A DNA stretch of 64,000 nt from Paraspadella gotoi (taxonomy: Eukaryota; Chaetognatha), in NCBI GenBank assembly GCA_051294375.1, contig CM119268.1, positions 2,725,292 to 2,789,291 of the forward strand, given 5' to 3'. The notes below the pieces were generated by a model, which was not told the DNA's origin, ran no database searches, and saw nothing but the letters and a program-made list of their open reading frames with translations. Within the stretch, counting starts at the first letter, position 1; each line of letters opens with the position of its first letter. Made by a program: the position numbers and the translations under genes. This document shows positions 50,984 to 64,000 of this stretch, in pieces.

Positions 50984-51172
50984 GGGAGAGTGGCAATGGA
51001 ATGTCTTGGGAGTGTAGCAGAGGGATGGCGTGGGAGAGAGGCAGTGGGATGGCGTGGGAGAGAGGCAATGGAATGTCTTGAGAGTATGGCAGTGGGATGG
51101 CGTGGGAGAGTGGCAATAGAATAGTGAGGAAGAGTGGTATCGGAATGGCGAAGAAGTGTGGCAACTTAAAGT
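50984..51172. repeat. 24-bp minisatellite, about 7.5 copies
   Basis: Units start every 24 bp at 50984, 51008, 51032, 51056, 51080, 51104, 51128 and 51152. The consensus is close to GGGAGAGTGGCAATGGAATG then GCGT. Two unit types (GGCGT and GTCTT endings) partly alternate. Since 24 is divisible by three, the minus strand stays open at 50697-51164 as a SHAIPLPL-like eight-residue repeat. No signal peptide or domain supports a protein. Confidence 0.9.
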
Positions 51173-51732
51173 TGTTTTTTTTTTCATTTTTTAGGAAAAG
51201 TTACAGCAGTTTCCTTGAAGCACGGCGCGGTGGGATATTTAATAATAATCGTCATTGTTTATTAAATCAACAAATACTGACGCAGCGTAATGACCGAGAA
51301 AATCTGCGAAGCAATCATAAAAAAAAAATCAAGCGCACAGTGATTCAATATCGTTGCGAAACACAATGACACTCCGCCAAAGAGAAACGAAAAACTTGTT
51401 GGTAATTCCAGAGACAACGACACCACTATCAACAGCAACAACAACAACGACAGCAACAACAACAACGAAAAATCCCGGAGAAGAAAAAGAGATACAAGTT
51501 TTCATGATGATCCGGCGATTTTTTGATGTAACGAGACTCGCTATGTAGGATGGAGGAGCGAGGGGTCTTGATGGAGTCGGGTTTGAGGGATGGAGCGAGG
51601 TGGGGGCTGGGTCGGGAAAGGAGGGTTTAGCGCTGGAGCGATGGAGCCACAAAAGTGGCGTTTGAGTAATGGAGCCGCGGTGATTAGTATTTTGAAAGAG
51701 GAGAAGACAGGAATTCAAGTTTTTAAGTGATG

Positions 51733-52006
51733 GAGCGGAAGGCAAGAAGTTCATTTCTCAGCGCTGGAGCAAGTGGAATCAAGGGTAGTTTAGAGCGATG
51801 GAGCGGAAGGCAAGAAGTTCATTTCTCAGAGCTGGAGCAAGTGGAATCAAGGGTAGTTTTGAGCGATGGAGCGGGAATCTAGACAGTTCATTTCTAAGTG
51901 CTGGAGCTAGAGGAATCAAGGGTAGTTTGAGCGATGGAGCGGGAAGCTAGAAGTTCTATTTCTAAGTGCTGGAGCTAGAGGAATCCGAGGGTAGTTTTGA
52001 GCGATG
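51733..52006. repeat. 68-bp tandem repeat, four copies
   Basis: Units start at 51733, 51801, 51869 and 51937, the last one 70 bp. Each runs GAGCGGRA.., AGAAGTTCATTTCT, GCTGGAGC, GGAATCAAGGGTAGTTT and GAGCGATG. Units 1-2 and 3-4 form two subtypes. Related GCGATGGAGC and TGATGGAGC motifs continue upstream to about 51550 in degraded form. Confidence 0.9.
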
Positions 52007-52216
52007 GAGCAAATAAGAAGAATGAGAATGAGCGATGTAGCGGAGTGGTGGCAAGAATGGTTCGACTCGAACGACGGAGTGGGAGAGAGAGAGAGAGAGA
52101 GTAAGTAGCTAAGTCTATTAAGAATCTTTGGCCAGATGAAAAAAGACGCAAAGAAAATGGAGTCGGGTCCAGAGAGGCGTGCCTCGGGAAGACCGTCCGG
52201 GATTGCGGAGTGGGGT

Positions 52217-52447
52217 GGGGGCGGTGGAGGGGAAGAAGGTGGGGGCGGTGGAGGGGAAGAAGGTGGGACGTCCCTGCAAGTCGCAAGAAAGCCCGGGCGG
52301 GACGGCGGAGTACAAAGTGGGGTGAGGGAGTCGTCCCAGGGACGGTCCCCACAGATTTCGTGGCATCGGACTCCACGCCATTGTTTTTTCCGTGGAGATT
52401 CTAGTAAGTCTTAAGTTTTTCTCTGGATCCTAGTCTGTATATCTCTG

Positions 52448-52478
<31 letters not shown>

Positions 52479-53531
52479 TTACAAAGCATAAAAAAGGTTT
52501 GAGGGAACGAGAGACGTCATAAAAAAAAGGAAAATCGAGAGGAACGAAGAGTGTTGAGAATTGAAAGGGTGTCGGAGACGCGAGATGCTGGAGTGCTGGA
52601 TCAAAACCGATTGATGGGGAAGTTGGAGAACGGAACCTAAGGGGTCGACGGACTCGTCCTAGGGTCGGCTGGGATAATGTTTGAGGTCAGGAATCTTTTT
52701 TTCGTTTTGTATTTTTGGTTTCTACGTGTTTTTTTTTTTTTTACAGAATATTCGCTAATCAGTTATATTTTTTAATACTTTGATTTATTTAAGGATGAAA
52801 TTCTTTTTTCCCTTCTTTTTAACATTTTTTTTTCAAACATCTTCCTTTCCTCCAATTTCTATTTTCCTTTCCTCCCTTCTTTTTCTTCTTTCCTCCCTCT
52901 CTTATCTCCTACTCCTTTCCTCCCTCCATTTTCTATTTCTCCTTTTCCCTCTCTCCTTTCCTCCCTCCCTCCCTTTTCTCTTTTTCCATTCCTCCCTCCT
53001 TTTTTTCCCTCCCTTTTCTCTTTTCTTTTTTCTCCCTCCCTTTCCTATTTTCCCTTTCCTACCTCGGTTCAGCATTTCTAGAGTCGGGTTACTTAACTGA
53101 TCATGACAACGACGACGTCTAAAGTTTATGAGTCCTGATGATTAGGATGAAACTTGGTCCGCCATAACGGGTAAGGACTGGAGGTAAGTAAGGCAGCACG
53201 CCTCAGGAAAAGTCGATCGTCTTCTGAAACTTAACGGGTTTAATTTTTTTTTTCTGTTCTCGTGTTTTTATGCTATTCTATTGTGAAATAGATATAAAAC
53301 AGTTTATTTTTGGGGGGTATTTAGTTTTTTTTCTTCTCTTTTTTGAAAAGAGTATGAAAGATAAAGCCGTTTATGAATAAATAAATCTAAATCGTTGGTA
53401 AATAATGCAAATTGAAAAAAATGATACAAGTTGAAAAAATGATGCAAGTTGAAAAAAATGATTAAAGCTACTAGTTGTTTCAATCAGCACGACGAAGTAA
53501 AGCAGACAAAATATTTCCAAGCAAACTTTGT

Positions 53532-53580
<49 letters not shown>

Positions 53581-53897
53581 TGAAATAAGCCTGGAGATTA
53601 AACAGAAGATTCAATTTTTCTCAAAGCAACCACGAACAGGCGAACTCTCCAATCATCCTATCGAACCGGTTTCTTAGACTTGATTTACTCAACGACTTTT
53701 GCCGACTTTCCACGTTTAATTTCTGTCACTAAATAGTTACAAAAAGATCAAAATAACAAATTAAAATGTTTTATAAAATAAATTACTCAATATTTGCCCT
53801 ATATTCTTCTACATTTAAATGTTGAAATAATATAGATCGAACCAAATTTTTTAATAATTCAAGAAAATAATTAGAAAAAAATATCATTATACTAGTT
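52217..53897. repeat. Duplicated segment upstream of the LicD-like gene
   Basis: Collinear with about 62258-64000. Shared landmarks: GGTGGAGGGGAAGAAGG, GACGTCCCTGCAAGTCGCA, GATTTCGTGGCAT, TTTACAAAGCATAAAAAAGG, CAAAACCGATTGATGGGGAA, ATATTCGCTAATCAGTTATA, GAAATAAGCC.TGGAGATTAA and the AT-rich tail at 53700-53890. The copies differ mostly by indels. A GGTGGGGGCGGTGGAGGGGA short repeat opens this copy at about 52210-52262. No gene is recognised. Confidence 0.85.
53537..53578. repeat. (CT)n microsatellite
   Basis: Perfect CT tract. The matching position in the second copy (63628-63670) is ragged and interrupted. Confidence 0.95.
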
Positions 53898-54134
53898 TAG
53901 TTTAAATCGTATCCCTGATAATAATTTAATGTTAATAATAACTAGTTTAGTAAGCAAGTCAAATTTTCTATATTAATCATTCGGACAATGATTATTCTCA
54001 TTGCTGAGAAATCGCTTTCTCCAACTAGTTCGTTTTAGTATTTGAAAATTGTAAATACTCAATATACCACTATTTTTTCGCCAAAACCAAAATTTCACCA
54101 AATAAACGAAGTTAAGAAGCTGTTAACCCTAAAA

Positions 54135-56259
<2,125 letters not shown>

Positions 56260-56800
56260 TCATTTATGAATAATGATTAATAGTAAATGCTAGTAAAATT
56301 CACTGTATGTGAAAGTTAATGTAGTGAATTACAATTATTTATTCCTAATTATGCCAACCTAATTTCCTCGTTCGTGACCTTGTTTGGTAACCAGCCAAAT
56401 TGCTCAATATTTTGTTGCACTCTTTTCATAAATTATACAATTCAATTTTTAAGTAAATTGATAGTCAATTTTTTTATTACTAAGATCTTTGTGATTAAAC
56501 AATAAGCTATAAGTAAGTTATTCAACTAGTCAGGAGAATCAATTGGTTAAATTTAGTTAACGATGTTATAATTATAATTCGTTAGCGATCAACTATGAAT
56601 CCCACATCTTTTCCTTTCCCAGTCTCCGTCCACACTACACACCCGAATCGACTCACCCAATTTCCTCACCCTTTTCACTCCCGATTCTCCCCAGGGGTCG
56701 CGCGTCGAGAGAGCAGATCGCCGTCAAGAAAAAAAAGGGGATCCAATTAAGCGTCTTGGGTTTCAAAGAAACCAAAACAAAAATTCGATGACACAAGAGA
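56260..56800. other. 3' flank of the LicD-like gene; no further gene seen
   Basis: AT-rich DNA to about 56600 with TAATGATTAATAGTAAATGC-like short repeats and possible poly(A) signal ATTAAA at 56494-56499. No additional exon recognised. Confidence 0.55.
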
Positions 56801-56895
56801 GTTTTCTCTCTCTCACTCTCTCACTCTCTCACTCTCTCTCTCTCACTCTCTCTCTCTCTCTCTCTCTCTCTGGTCCCGCGTGGATTCATTAAGGA

Positions 56896-56954
<59 letters not shown>
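56801..56954. repeat. Facing (CT)n and (GA)n tracts separated by about 30 bp
   Basis: A CT tract (56801-56870, with CACT interruptions) and a perfect GA tract (about 56898-56954) flank a short unique spacer. The arms are complementary, so a long hairpin is possible. Confidence 0.95.
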
Positions 56955-56959
<5 letters not shown>

Positions 56960-57411
56960 TTTTTAGGGTTCGGTTGTTTGTGTTGGAAGAAGCTCGATAG
57001 ATTCACTCGACGAAAATCGTTTGCGGTTCTTTAACTCGAGAATCTCAATTTTTAAAAGTTTTTTTTTCTTTCCCCGATTTTTAGGATCCTCCTTTTTTAG
57101 TTGAAAAGGGTTGTCCTTGATAATTTATGGCTTTTAACCTCTCTTTTTGAAAAAGGCCCTTTGAAAGAAGCGCGCATGTACGAATTTATCGGTCATAGAA
57201 CGCCGAGGTGTAATCAAAAACTTTTGTCGATTTCGAAACTCGAATATTTTAACAGCGACGAAGAGAGAATTAAAAAAAATCTTTTGACGAGTCAATCGTA
57301 AAAAATGATCGTTAAAAAATCCGAGGACGAGAAAAATATTTCCAATTCGACTCTTCCTAAATAAACAGGGCCAATTTTATGCCAAGGATTTTGATCAAAC
57401 GCGATTGAATT

Positions 57412-57415
<4 letters not shown>

Positions 57416-57506
<91 letters not shown>
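57416..57506. repeat. (CT)n microsatellite
   Basis: About 90 bp of perfect CT dinucleotide. Confidence 0.97.
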
Positions 57507-57507
<1 letters not shown>

Positions 57508-59455
57508 TTTTGACGGCTGTCGTTGAGTTAATAAAGATCAAACAATCCCAGGCGGAATATTTTGAGTCGTAATTTGAATTTTAAACCAACGCCTCTGGAA
57601 AATATGGCGTCGGGATTCATAAATAAGAAAATGTCTTTACTGAAAAAAAGAAATTTTGAAGAGGGATTTAGTTACGTTAGCTTTGATCTATCAAAATACA
57701 GTTCTAAAATGATCATACGGTGAGACGGACAGATAGACTATACCACTTTCTAAAAAGAAATCTGGACAAAATAACCAAAATAAACATGGTTTATTTTAAG
57801 ATGCAGTTAATTTTGGGTGCAACCGAAAAGAGTTCCTCATGGTCCGAGATTTTTTCAAAGATCATTTTCTTTTTCTTGTTTTTTTCTTTAATTTATTTCA
57901 GTTTTTTATTTTCTTTGACTAAAGTCACGAACTGCAAATCTGCTTGGGAGAAAGAATTTTTAGAGTCTTGACAGCTTCGGAAAAATTCTTGGCAGCTCTC
58001 TCTCCCAGAGTCGATCTGATTATTAATTTTTTTTTTATTAAAGAAAATGTATAACTTTGTTGTTGTTTTTTTTTTTTTTCAAACTGAAAAGTAATGAAAA
58101 CATTATCTTTTAAAAATTTTAAAAAGTCTTTCTTTTTTTTTCTTTTTTACTCTTTTTCTTTCTTTCCTTCTTTCTTTCCTTCTTTCTTTCTTTCTTTCAG
58201 CGGCTCCTTGCCGTCAAATTTATTTCTTACCAGCACAAAACCGATCGAATAAAAAAATAGAAGAGAAAAAACCTCAGATTTTCATCACATTTTCGTGGCA
58301 GAAAAAAAAAATCGAAGGAGATTTGAGGTGGAAGTGGTTTTCGGGACCCTTGGGACACAAGGCCCGGGACGGAGTGGACCATTTTACATTGGGGTGGGGG
58401 AGAGAGAGAGAATGGGGTCTAAAGCGAAATGGTAGCAAAAGTTGCTCAAAGACATAAATACGAAGGAAGGGTAGACAAAAGATCAGCCTGCTTCATGGGG
58501 CCAATAATTAAAGACATTGGATAGGGAAACAATTTTCATTGACCAAGCAATGCTTGTACGAATATATCAAGCACAATTTTAATCATTGCTAAGTAGCAGG
58601 GCTATGACGGCAAGTCGGAGCAATTTGAGTTGAAAGGTAGGATGGATGCCATCGGATGGTCTTCAACGGGTCTAACATTCTCCATTTCAGGAAAGAGACC
58701 AATCGGATCCGTCTATCTGTCTATCCCTGCGATGATAAGAAAACGGGAATGGCTTTATGACTTTGCTAATCCCGAGTTGGGTAAAGAGGGGAAGAGGGAA
58801 GGTGGGGTGAGGGAAGGTAGGGTGAGGGAAGTGGGGTGAGTGGGTAGGGCGCTGTTTCGTATTTTTTTTCGGGTGGAAGAAAGAAACACGAACTTCGACG
58901 AAACGAAAAAAAAAAAAGGATCGGAAAGCGAAGCAGATGCAACCGAAGAGGTTTTATCTCTTTCCTCTTCAGCGCAGATTATGCGCTCAATTGGAAAAAA
59001 GATTTTGCGGTGGAAATCGAAGAATAGGAAAATGTTGATGTGGAAGAATCGTTAATAAAAAGATATTGTTGATATTTATATTCTATTATGTTTTGTTTTG
59101 TTTTTTTTTGTTAGGGGGCCGATTAGAATTTTTGCGCGATCGATTCGTATCGGATTTTTATTTTTACCAAAGATCGATTATCGTAATAAAAAATAAAATT
59201 CGATCGAAAATTTTGTGTATTTGGAGGAAAAATATGAGAGGATTTTAATTTTCCTTCTTTTTCCACTTTTGGTTGAGAGAATTAAAAGTTTGACAGAGAA
59301 TGACGGGAAATCAAAATATATATCCTTGCTTTTCTTTTTCTTTAATTTGAACAATAATATTGTTTCGTGTCAAGTCTTTACATTTTAACTTGTTTTTCTT
59401 ATTATTCCATTTGTTTTAATTAGTTGACGAAGGGATAGTTGACGATTCGATTCTG

Positions 59456-59458
<3 letters not shown>
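57507..59458. other. No gene seen
   Basis: AT-rich DNA with (CTTT)n at about 58152-58198 and a GGGTGAGGGAAGGTA short repeat at 58803-58840. The frames at 57720-57971 and 58630-58839 are unrecognised and lack supporting splice or domain evidence. Confidence 0.5.

Positions 59459-59547
<89 letters not shown>
59459..59547. repeat. (CT)n microsatellite
   Basis: About 88 bp of perfect CT dinucleotide. Confidence 0.97.
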
Positions 59548-59549
<2 letters not shown>

Positions 59550-60002
59550 GACCCCAGCGTAATATATCCAAAGAGGAAATAAAAATATCAAGAAATAAAA
59601 ACATCAAAAATCTTTTTTTCTCTTTTAAAAGAAAAAGATTCGCCGATTTTGACATTTCGATCGCATCTTTACATTTTTTTTCTCATTTGAGAATAGAACT
59701 TTAAAAAAAATCCATCAGGAAAAAAAGAAAGAAAAGAAAAGAAGAGACGAGAAAGATTTTTCGTGGGTGGGGAAAAAAATGAAAAGTGTTTTGAGAAAGA
59801 GAAAGCTCTCTTCGATTTAGTAGGAAATGCTTTTTCGATTAATAAATATATTTATGTTTAAGGAATTGTATAAAATCGCATAATAACAATTTGTTGTTTT
59901 GTTGTTTAAGGACAGGTAAAATATCACAGAATAACCATTTTAAGTGGCATCGGTCAAGACTGATCAAAGTTGGTAACTATCGCCGATCGCCGATATTGCA
60001 AC

Positions 60003-60124
60003 GAGAGAGAGAGAGAGAGAGAGAGAGNNNNNNNNNNNNNNNNNNNNNNNNNNNNNNNNNNNNNNNNNNNNNNNNNNNNNNNNNNNNNNNNNNNNNNNNN
60101 NNGAGAGAGAGAGAGAGAGAGAGA
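60003..60124. repeat. (GA)n microsatellite containing a 75-N gap
   Basis: GA repeat on both sides of N at 60028-60102, so the gap is simply unresolved GA repeat. This is the clearest case of a GA tract breaking the assembly. Confidence 0.97.
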
Positions 60125-60496
60125 CAGAAATACAGAAAGACAGAAAAAGAGAAATAGAAATATTTTTTGTAATTTTAACGATTAATTTTTACGATTTTCG
60201 TTCAAGTTTTATTTCATTATATGCGGAGACATAAAATTTAAAAAGAGGCGAAAAAAAAAGAACCTGATTTAGTCGAGGATACAGAGAGAACCGTTTGTGC
60301 GATGTCGATGTAAGTTGATGAGCCGGTGGTCGTTTTTGGTTTTCCTTGTAATTGTTTCTGGGTTTTTCTGAAAATATAATATGATAATATAACGATGATT
60401 ATCATATCATATCCAAAACTCTAATTATTTTATTACTATAATCAAAATGTTTTTAATAAATTTCTTCCGTCATTTAATTTTTTTGGAGTCACCATC

Positions 60497-60590
60497 GTCG
60501 TCGTTCTCGACGTCGTCGTCGTCATCTTCATCGTCGTCGTCGTCGTCGTCGTCGTCATCGTCGTCTCTCGTCCTCGTCGTCGTAAAACTT
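60497..60590. repeat. (GTC)n trinucleotide region
   Basis: CGTCGT triplets with TCATCT interruptions. On + one frame reads as poly-Ser. AACAACGACGAC-type triplets, similar but reversed, follow at 60720-60785. Confidence 0.9.
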
Positions 60591-61134
60591 TATTGCCACG
60601 AAATCATCGACTCGTTGACAGAATTAAGAGCGAAAGGAAAAAAAACTCGTAAAACCCTGAGCATCTTCATTTTAATAAATGTGTTTTTTTTTTAAGTCTA
60701 GATGTTCGAGTATTTTTCGTAACAACGACGACGAAAGACGAACAACAACAACAACAACAAAGACGAACAACAACGACGACAAAGACGGAACGCCCTCGCT
60801 CGTTCATTCACACGGTTTTCAAATAAAAGTCGAGAAACAAATGGGCAATCGTCGGAGACGAGGTGACATACTCAAAACAAACCAACTAAATTTATCATGT
60901 TATGATATCGACTAAATTGAAGTTTTGTACTAATTATATAATCGAGGCGAAAACCTTTAGTAAATTAGAAGAATTGTGAGCGAAAAGAAAAAAACCGCAG
61001 CTGCAATATTTATTTTTTTTTAGTTCGTGCAATTTTCAATTTTGAAGAATTTTTTTTTTTTTGGTAAGGAAATAGTGCGTGGAGTTTGTAGGTAGAGAGA
61101 AGAGAGGGGGATGAAATAGGTAGTTAATAGATGG

Positions 61135-61135
<1 letters not shown>

Positions 61136-61186
<51 letters not shown>

Positions 61187-61199
61187 AGAGAGAGAGAGA

Positions 61200-61236
<37 letters not shown>

Positions 61237-61365
61237 TAGAGAAGGAAGATTGCGAAAAAAACATAAAGCGAACAGAGAGCGTGATAGTGAGAAGCCATAT
61301 GGAATACTGGTCTGTGAATTTTGAATGCGGTGCAGCGGAATGAAGCTTATTCACTGGGGAGTTGA

Positions 61366-61404
<39 letters not shown>

Positions 61405-61452
61405 AGAGAAGAGAGAGAGAAGAAGAGAGAAGAGAGAGAGAGAGAGAGGAAG
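61136..61452. repeat. Two clusters of (GA)n tracts
   Basis: GA-rich blocks at about 61136-61243 and 61366-61452, each with AGAAG slips, separated by about 120 bp of unique DNA. Confidence 0.95.
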
Positions 61453-61794
61453 AGATCGAGGAATGTGAAGAACTCTCCGCTTCACGACGGCCTTTGAATA
61501 ATTCACTCTTCACATTTCACAGACCAGAGAAAATTGATCTGTTTTGCGCGGAGATATGTAAAAAAAAACGTAAACAATAAACAATAACGCGACGAGAAAA
61601 GTCAATTTAAATATGGAAAATATTGAACAAAGAAATCATCGAGTTGAGTTTTGAATCGAAAAGCGATATTGCTGGGGAGAAAATTCCTCAATTAATTTTT
61701 CCATCTTGGTTTTATTTTCGAATTTAAGGAAGTCGAATTTTTATTCATTTAAAAAAGTTTAAGATAATATTGTACGATGGAAGGAGACATTGAC

Positions 61795-61885
61795 ATTGAC
61801 TGTTCAAAGTCAGCGGCAAGTTAGTTTGTTTTATAAATGAAATGATTAAATTTAGAAAGGTTCTACTAATTTCATTGTTATGTTC
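61795..61885 (+). repeat. Dispersed repeat family 1, diverged fragment
   Basis: TTGACTGTTCAAAGTCAGCG, GGCAAGTTAGTTTGTTTTATAA, AAATGA and a TTCTACTAATTTCATTG end follow the order of the 3' part of the 3614-3876 copy. Divergence is high. Confidence 0.5.
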
Positions 61886-62257
61886 TAGACGTGCCACCTC
61901 GTTACACTCATAATACTTCTCCTCTGCCTTCTCCTCTTCCTCCTCCTCCTCCTGATCCTCTGAAAGTTATTTCAAAATTCATCTTCTAGAATCTAAATCA
62001 TCACAAATCGTAAGAAAAACCTCACCGACTTTGTTTTTTTCTAAAACAGAGAACCATCGTCTTCGTGAAGGTTGAAACGCGAAAAAAATACAAGGGGAGA
62101 AGTCGGAGGGAAAAAATTAACTGGGAAATTATACTGAGAAAAAAGAAAGAAAAAGAAAAAGAAAATTGGCTAAAAACGCGTTTGGTCGATTATCGATGGG
62201 AGAAGAAAGATTTAGTTGATGAGTCGAGAGGAAGAAAAAAACAACGAAGAGAGATGT

Positions 62258-62513
62258 TGGAGCGGTGGAGGGGAAGAAGGTCGGCGCGGCGCGAGAGGGA
62301 AGACAGGTGGCGACGTCCCTGCAAGTCGCAGAAAGCCCGGGGCGGAGACCGGGCGGAGTAGCAAAAGTGGGGTGAAGGGAGTCGTCCCACGGGACGGTCC
62401 CACGAGATTTCGTGGCATACGGACTCCAGCCATTGTTTTTCCGTGGAGATTCTAGTAAGTCTTTTAAGTTTTTTCCTCTGGATCCTAGTCTGAATACTCT
62501 CTGTCTCTGTCTC

Positions 62514-62544
<31 letters not shown>

Positions 62545-64000
62545 TTACAAAGCATAAAAAAGGTTTTGAGGGAACGAGAGAGTCAATAAAAAAAGGAAAA
62601 CTCGAGAGGAACGGAGTGGTTGAGAAATTGAAAGGGTGTCGGAGACGCGAGAGTGCTGGATGCTGGATCAAAACCGATTGATGGGGAAGTGCGAGACACG
62701 GAAAACCTAAAGGGGTCGACGGACCTCTCCTAGGGTCGGCCTGGGATAATGTTTGAGGTCAGGAATCTTTTTTTCGGTTTTGTATTTTGTTTCTACGTGT
62801 TTTTTTTTTTTTTTACGAATATTCGCTAATCAGTTATATTTTTTAAATACTTGATTTATTTAAGGAATGAAATTCTTTTTCCCTTTTTTAACATTTTTTT
62901 TTCAAAACATCTTCCTTTCCTCCTAATTTCCTATTTTCCTTTCCTCCTTCTTTTTCTTCTTTTCCTCCCCTCCTTATCTCCTACCTCCTGTTCCTCCCTC
63001 CATATTTCTATTTCTCCCTTTTCCCTCTCTCCTTTCCTCCCTCCTCCTTTTCCCTTTCATCTTCCCCTTCCTTTTTTCTCCATCCCTTTCTCTCTTTTCT
63101 TTATTGCTCCCTCCTTTGGCTATTTCCCTTTCCTACTCGGTTCAACGCATTTTAGAGACGGGTTAACTTTAATCTGTATCATTGACAACGACGACGTCCT
63201 AAAGTTTAAATTGAGGTCGTTGATGATTAAGGGATGAAACTTTGGTCCGGCCATAATACGGTAAGGACTGGAGGTAAGTAAAGGCAGCGCACGCCTCAGG
63301 AAAAGTCGATCGTCTTTCTGAAACTTAACGGGTTTAATATTTTTTTTTTCTGTTCTCACGTGTTTTATGCTATTGTATTAATAGATATAAAACAGTTTAT
63401 TTGGGGGTATTTGGTTTATTTTTCTTCTCTTTTGAAAACGCATATGACGTTTATGAATAAATAAATCTAAATCGTTGGTAAATATGCAAATTGAAAAAAA
63501 TGATATCAAGGTTTGAAAATAAATTGCAAGTTGAAAAAATGATTAAACTACTAGTTGTTCAATCAGCACGAACGAAGTTAAATGCAGAACAAAAATTTCC
63601 AAGTCAAGACTTTGGTAAAAAATGACTCTCTCTCTCCTCTCTCCTTCTCGTCTCTCTCTCTCTCTCCTCTATTGAAATAAGCCCTGGAGATTAAACAGAA
63701 GGATCATTTTTTCTCAAAGCAACCACGAACAGGCGAACTCTCCAATCAATCGTATCTGAACCGGTTTCTTAAGACTGTTATTTAGCTCAATCGACTTTTC
63801 CGACTTTCCAACGTTTAATTTCTGTCACTAAATAGTTTACATAAAGATAAAATAACAAATTAAAATGTTTTTATAAAATAAATTACGTCAATATTTGCCC
63901 TAACTTCTTCTACATTTAAATGTGAAATAATATAGATCTAACGCAATTTTTTTTAATAATTTCATAGAAATAATTTAAATAAAAAATATCATTATACATG
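62258..64000. repeat. Duplicated segment downstream of the LicD-like gene
   Basis: Collinear with 52217-53897, continuing to the window edge. It differs by many single-base insertions and deletions and a ragged CT tract, so it is probably the less accurate copy. No gene recognised. Confidence 0.85.

Noticed and set aside
54042-54134. Upstream extension of the LicD-like frame starting at a TTG
   Set aside because: The in-frame ATG at 54135 directly precedes the membrane anchor and is the more likely start.

Overview
The window looks like a draft assembly of an invertebrate animal nuclear genome. Introns, type II membrane topology, abundant microsatellites, lack of compact coding and scaffold gaps all argue against bacteria. 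The one recognisable gene is a LicD/fukutin-type protein whose conserved motifs resemble the Caenorhabditis elegans W02B3.4 group, and (GA)n/(CT)n tracts occur throughout. An ecdysozoan, perhaps an arthropod, is my best guess; the sequence does not settle it.

Layout. Positions 1-13 kb hold no recognisable gene: purine/pyrimidine arrays, GGC-rich islands (about 4.1-5.0 kb and 8.8 kb), one nearly complete copy of a dispersed repeat (3.6-3.9 kb), an AT-rich island free of GA tracts (10.3-12.4 kb) and a TATA-like motif (12.7 kb). Positions 13-19 kb hold six scaffold gaps and two inverted copies of a second dispersed repeat. Positions 20-23 kb hold several tandem repeats and a 123-bp pure (TC)n tract. 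Positions 23.1-29.0 kb hold the same stretch twice, separated by a 25-N gap; the copies differ mainly by indels, which suggests unpolished long-read gap filling. Positions 29-31 kb are CT and GTC arrays. Positions 31.2-35.7 kb have unusual texture and probably poor base accuracy. Positions 36-42 kb are gaps, tetranucleotide arrays and another local duplication. Positions 42-52 kb contain minisatellites with units of 18, 9, 11, 40, 24 and 68 bp.

The gene lies at 54135-56259 on the + strand in three exons: an N-terminal membrane anchor and W02B3.4-like N-terminal region in exon 1, the GTLLGWYRQC/DYDTD core in exon 2, and the conserved C-terminal part in exon 3. Its exon 1/exon 2 junction is frame-inconsistent under the best splice sites, and the start of exon 3 is present twice around a 10-N gap with six substitutions. 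The gene is flanked by two copies of a roughly 1.75-kb segment (52.2-53.9 and 62.3-64.0 kb). The rest of 56-62 kb is non-coding as far as I can see, with long CT/GA tracts. No RNA gene, CRISPR array or operon was found. Most long open frames in the window are stop-free by composition (GA, CT, GTC repeats or runs of N) and are not genes.
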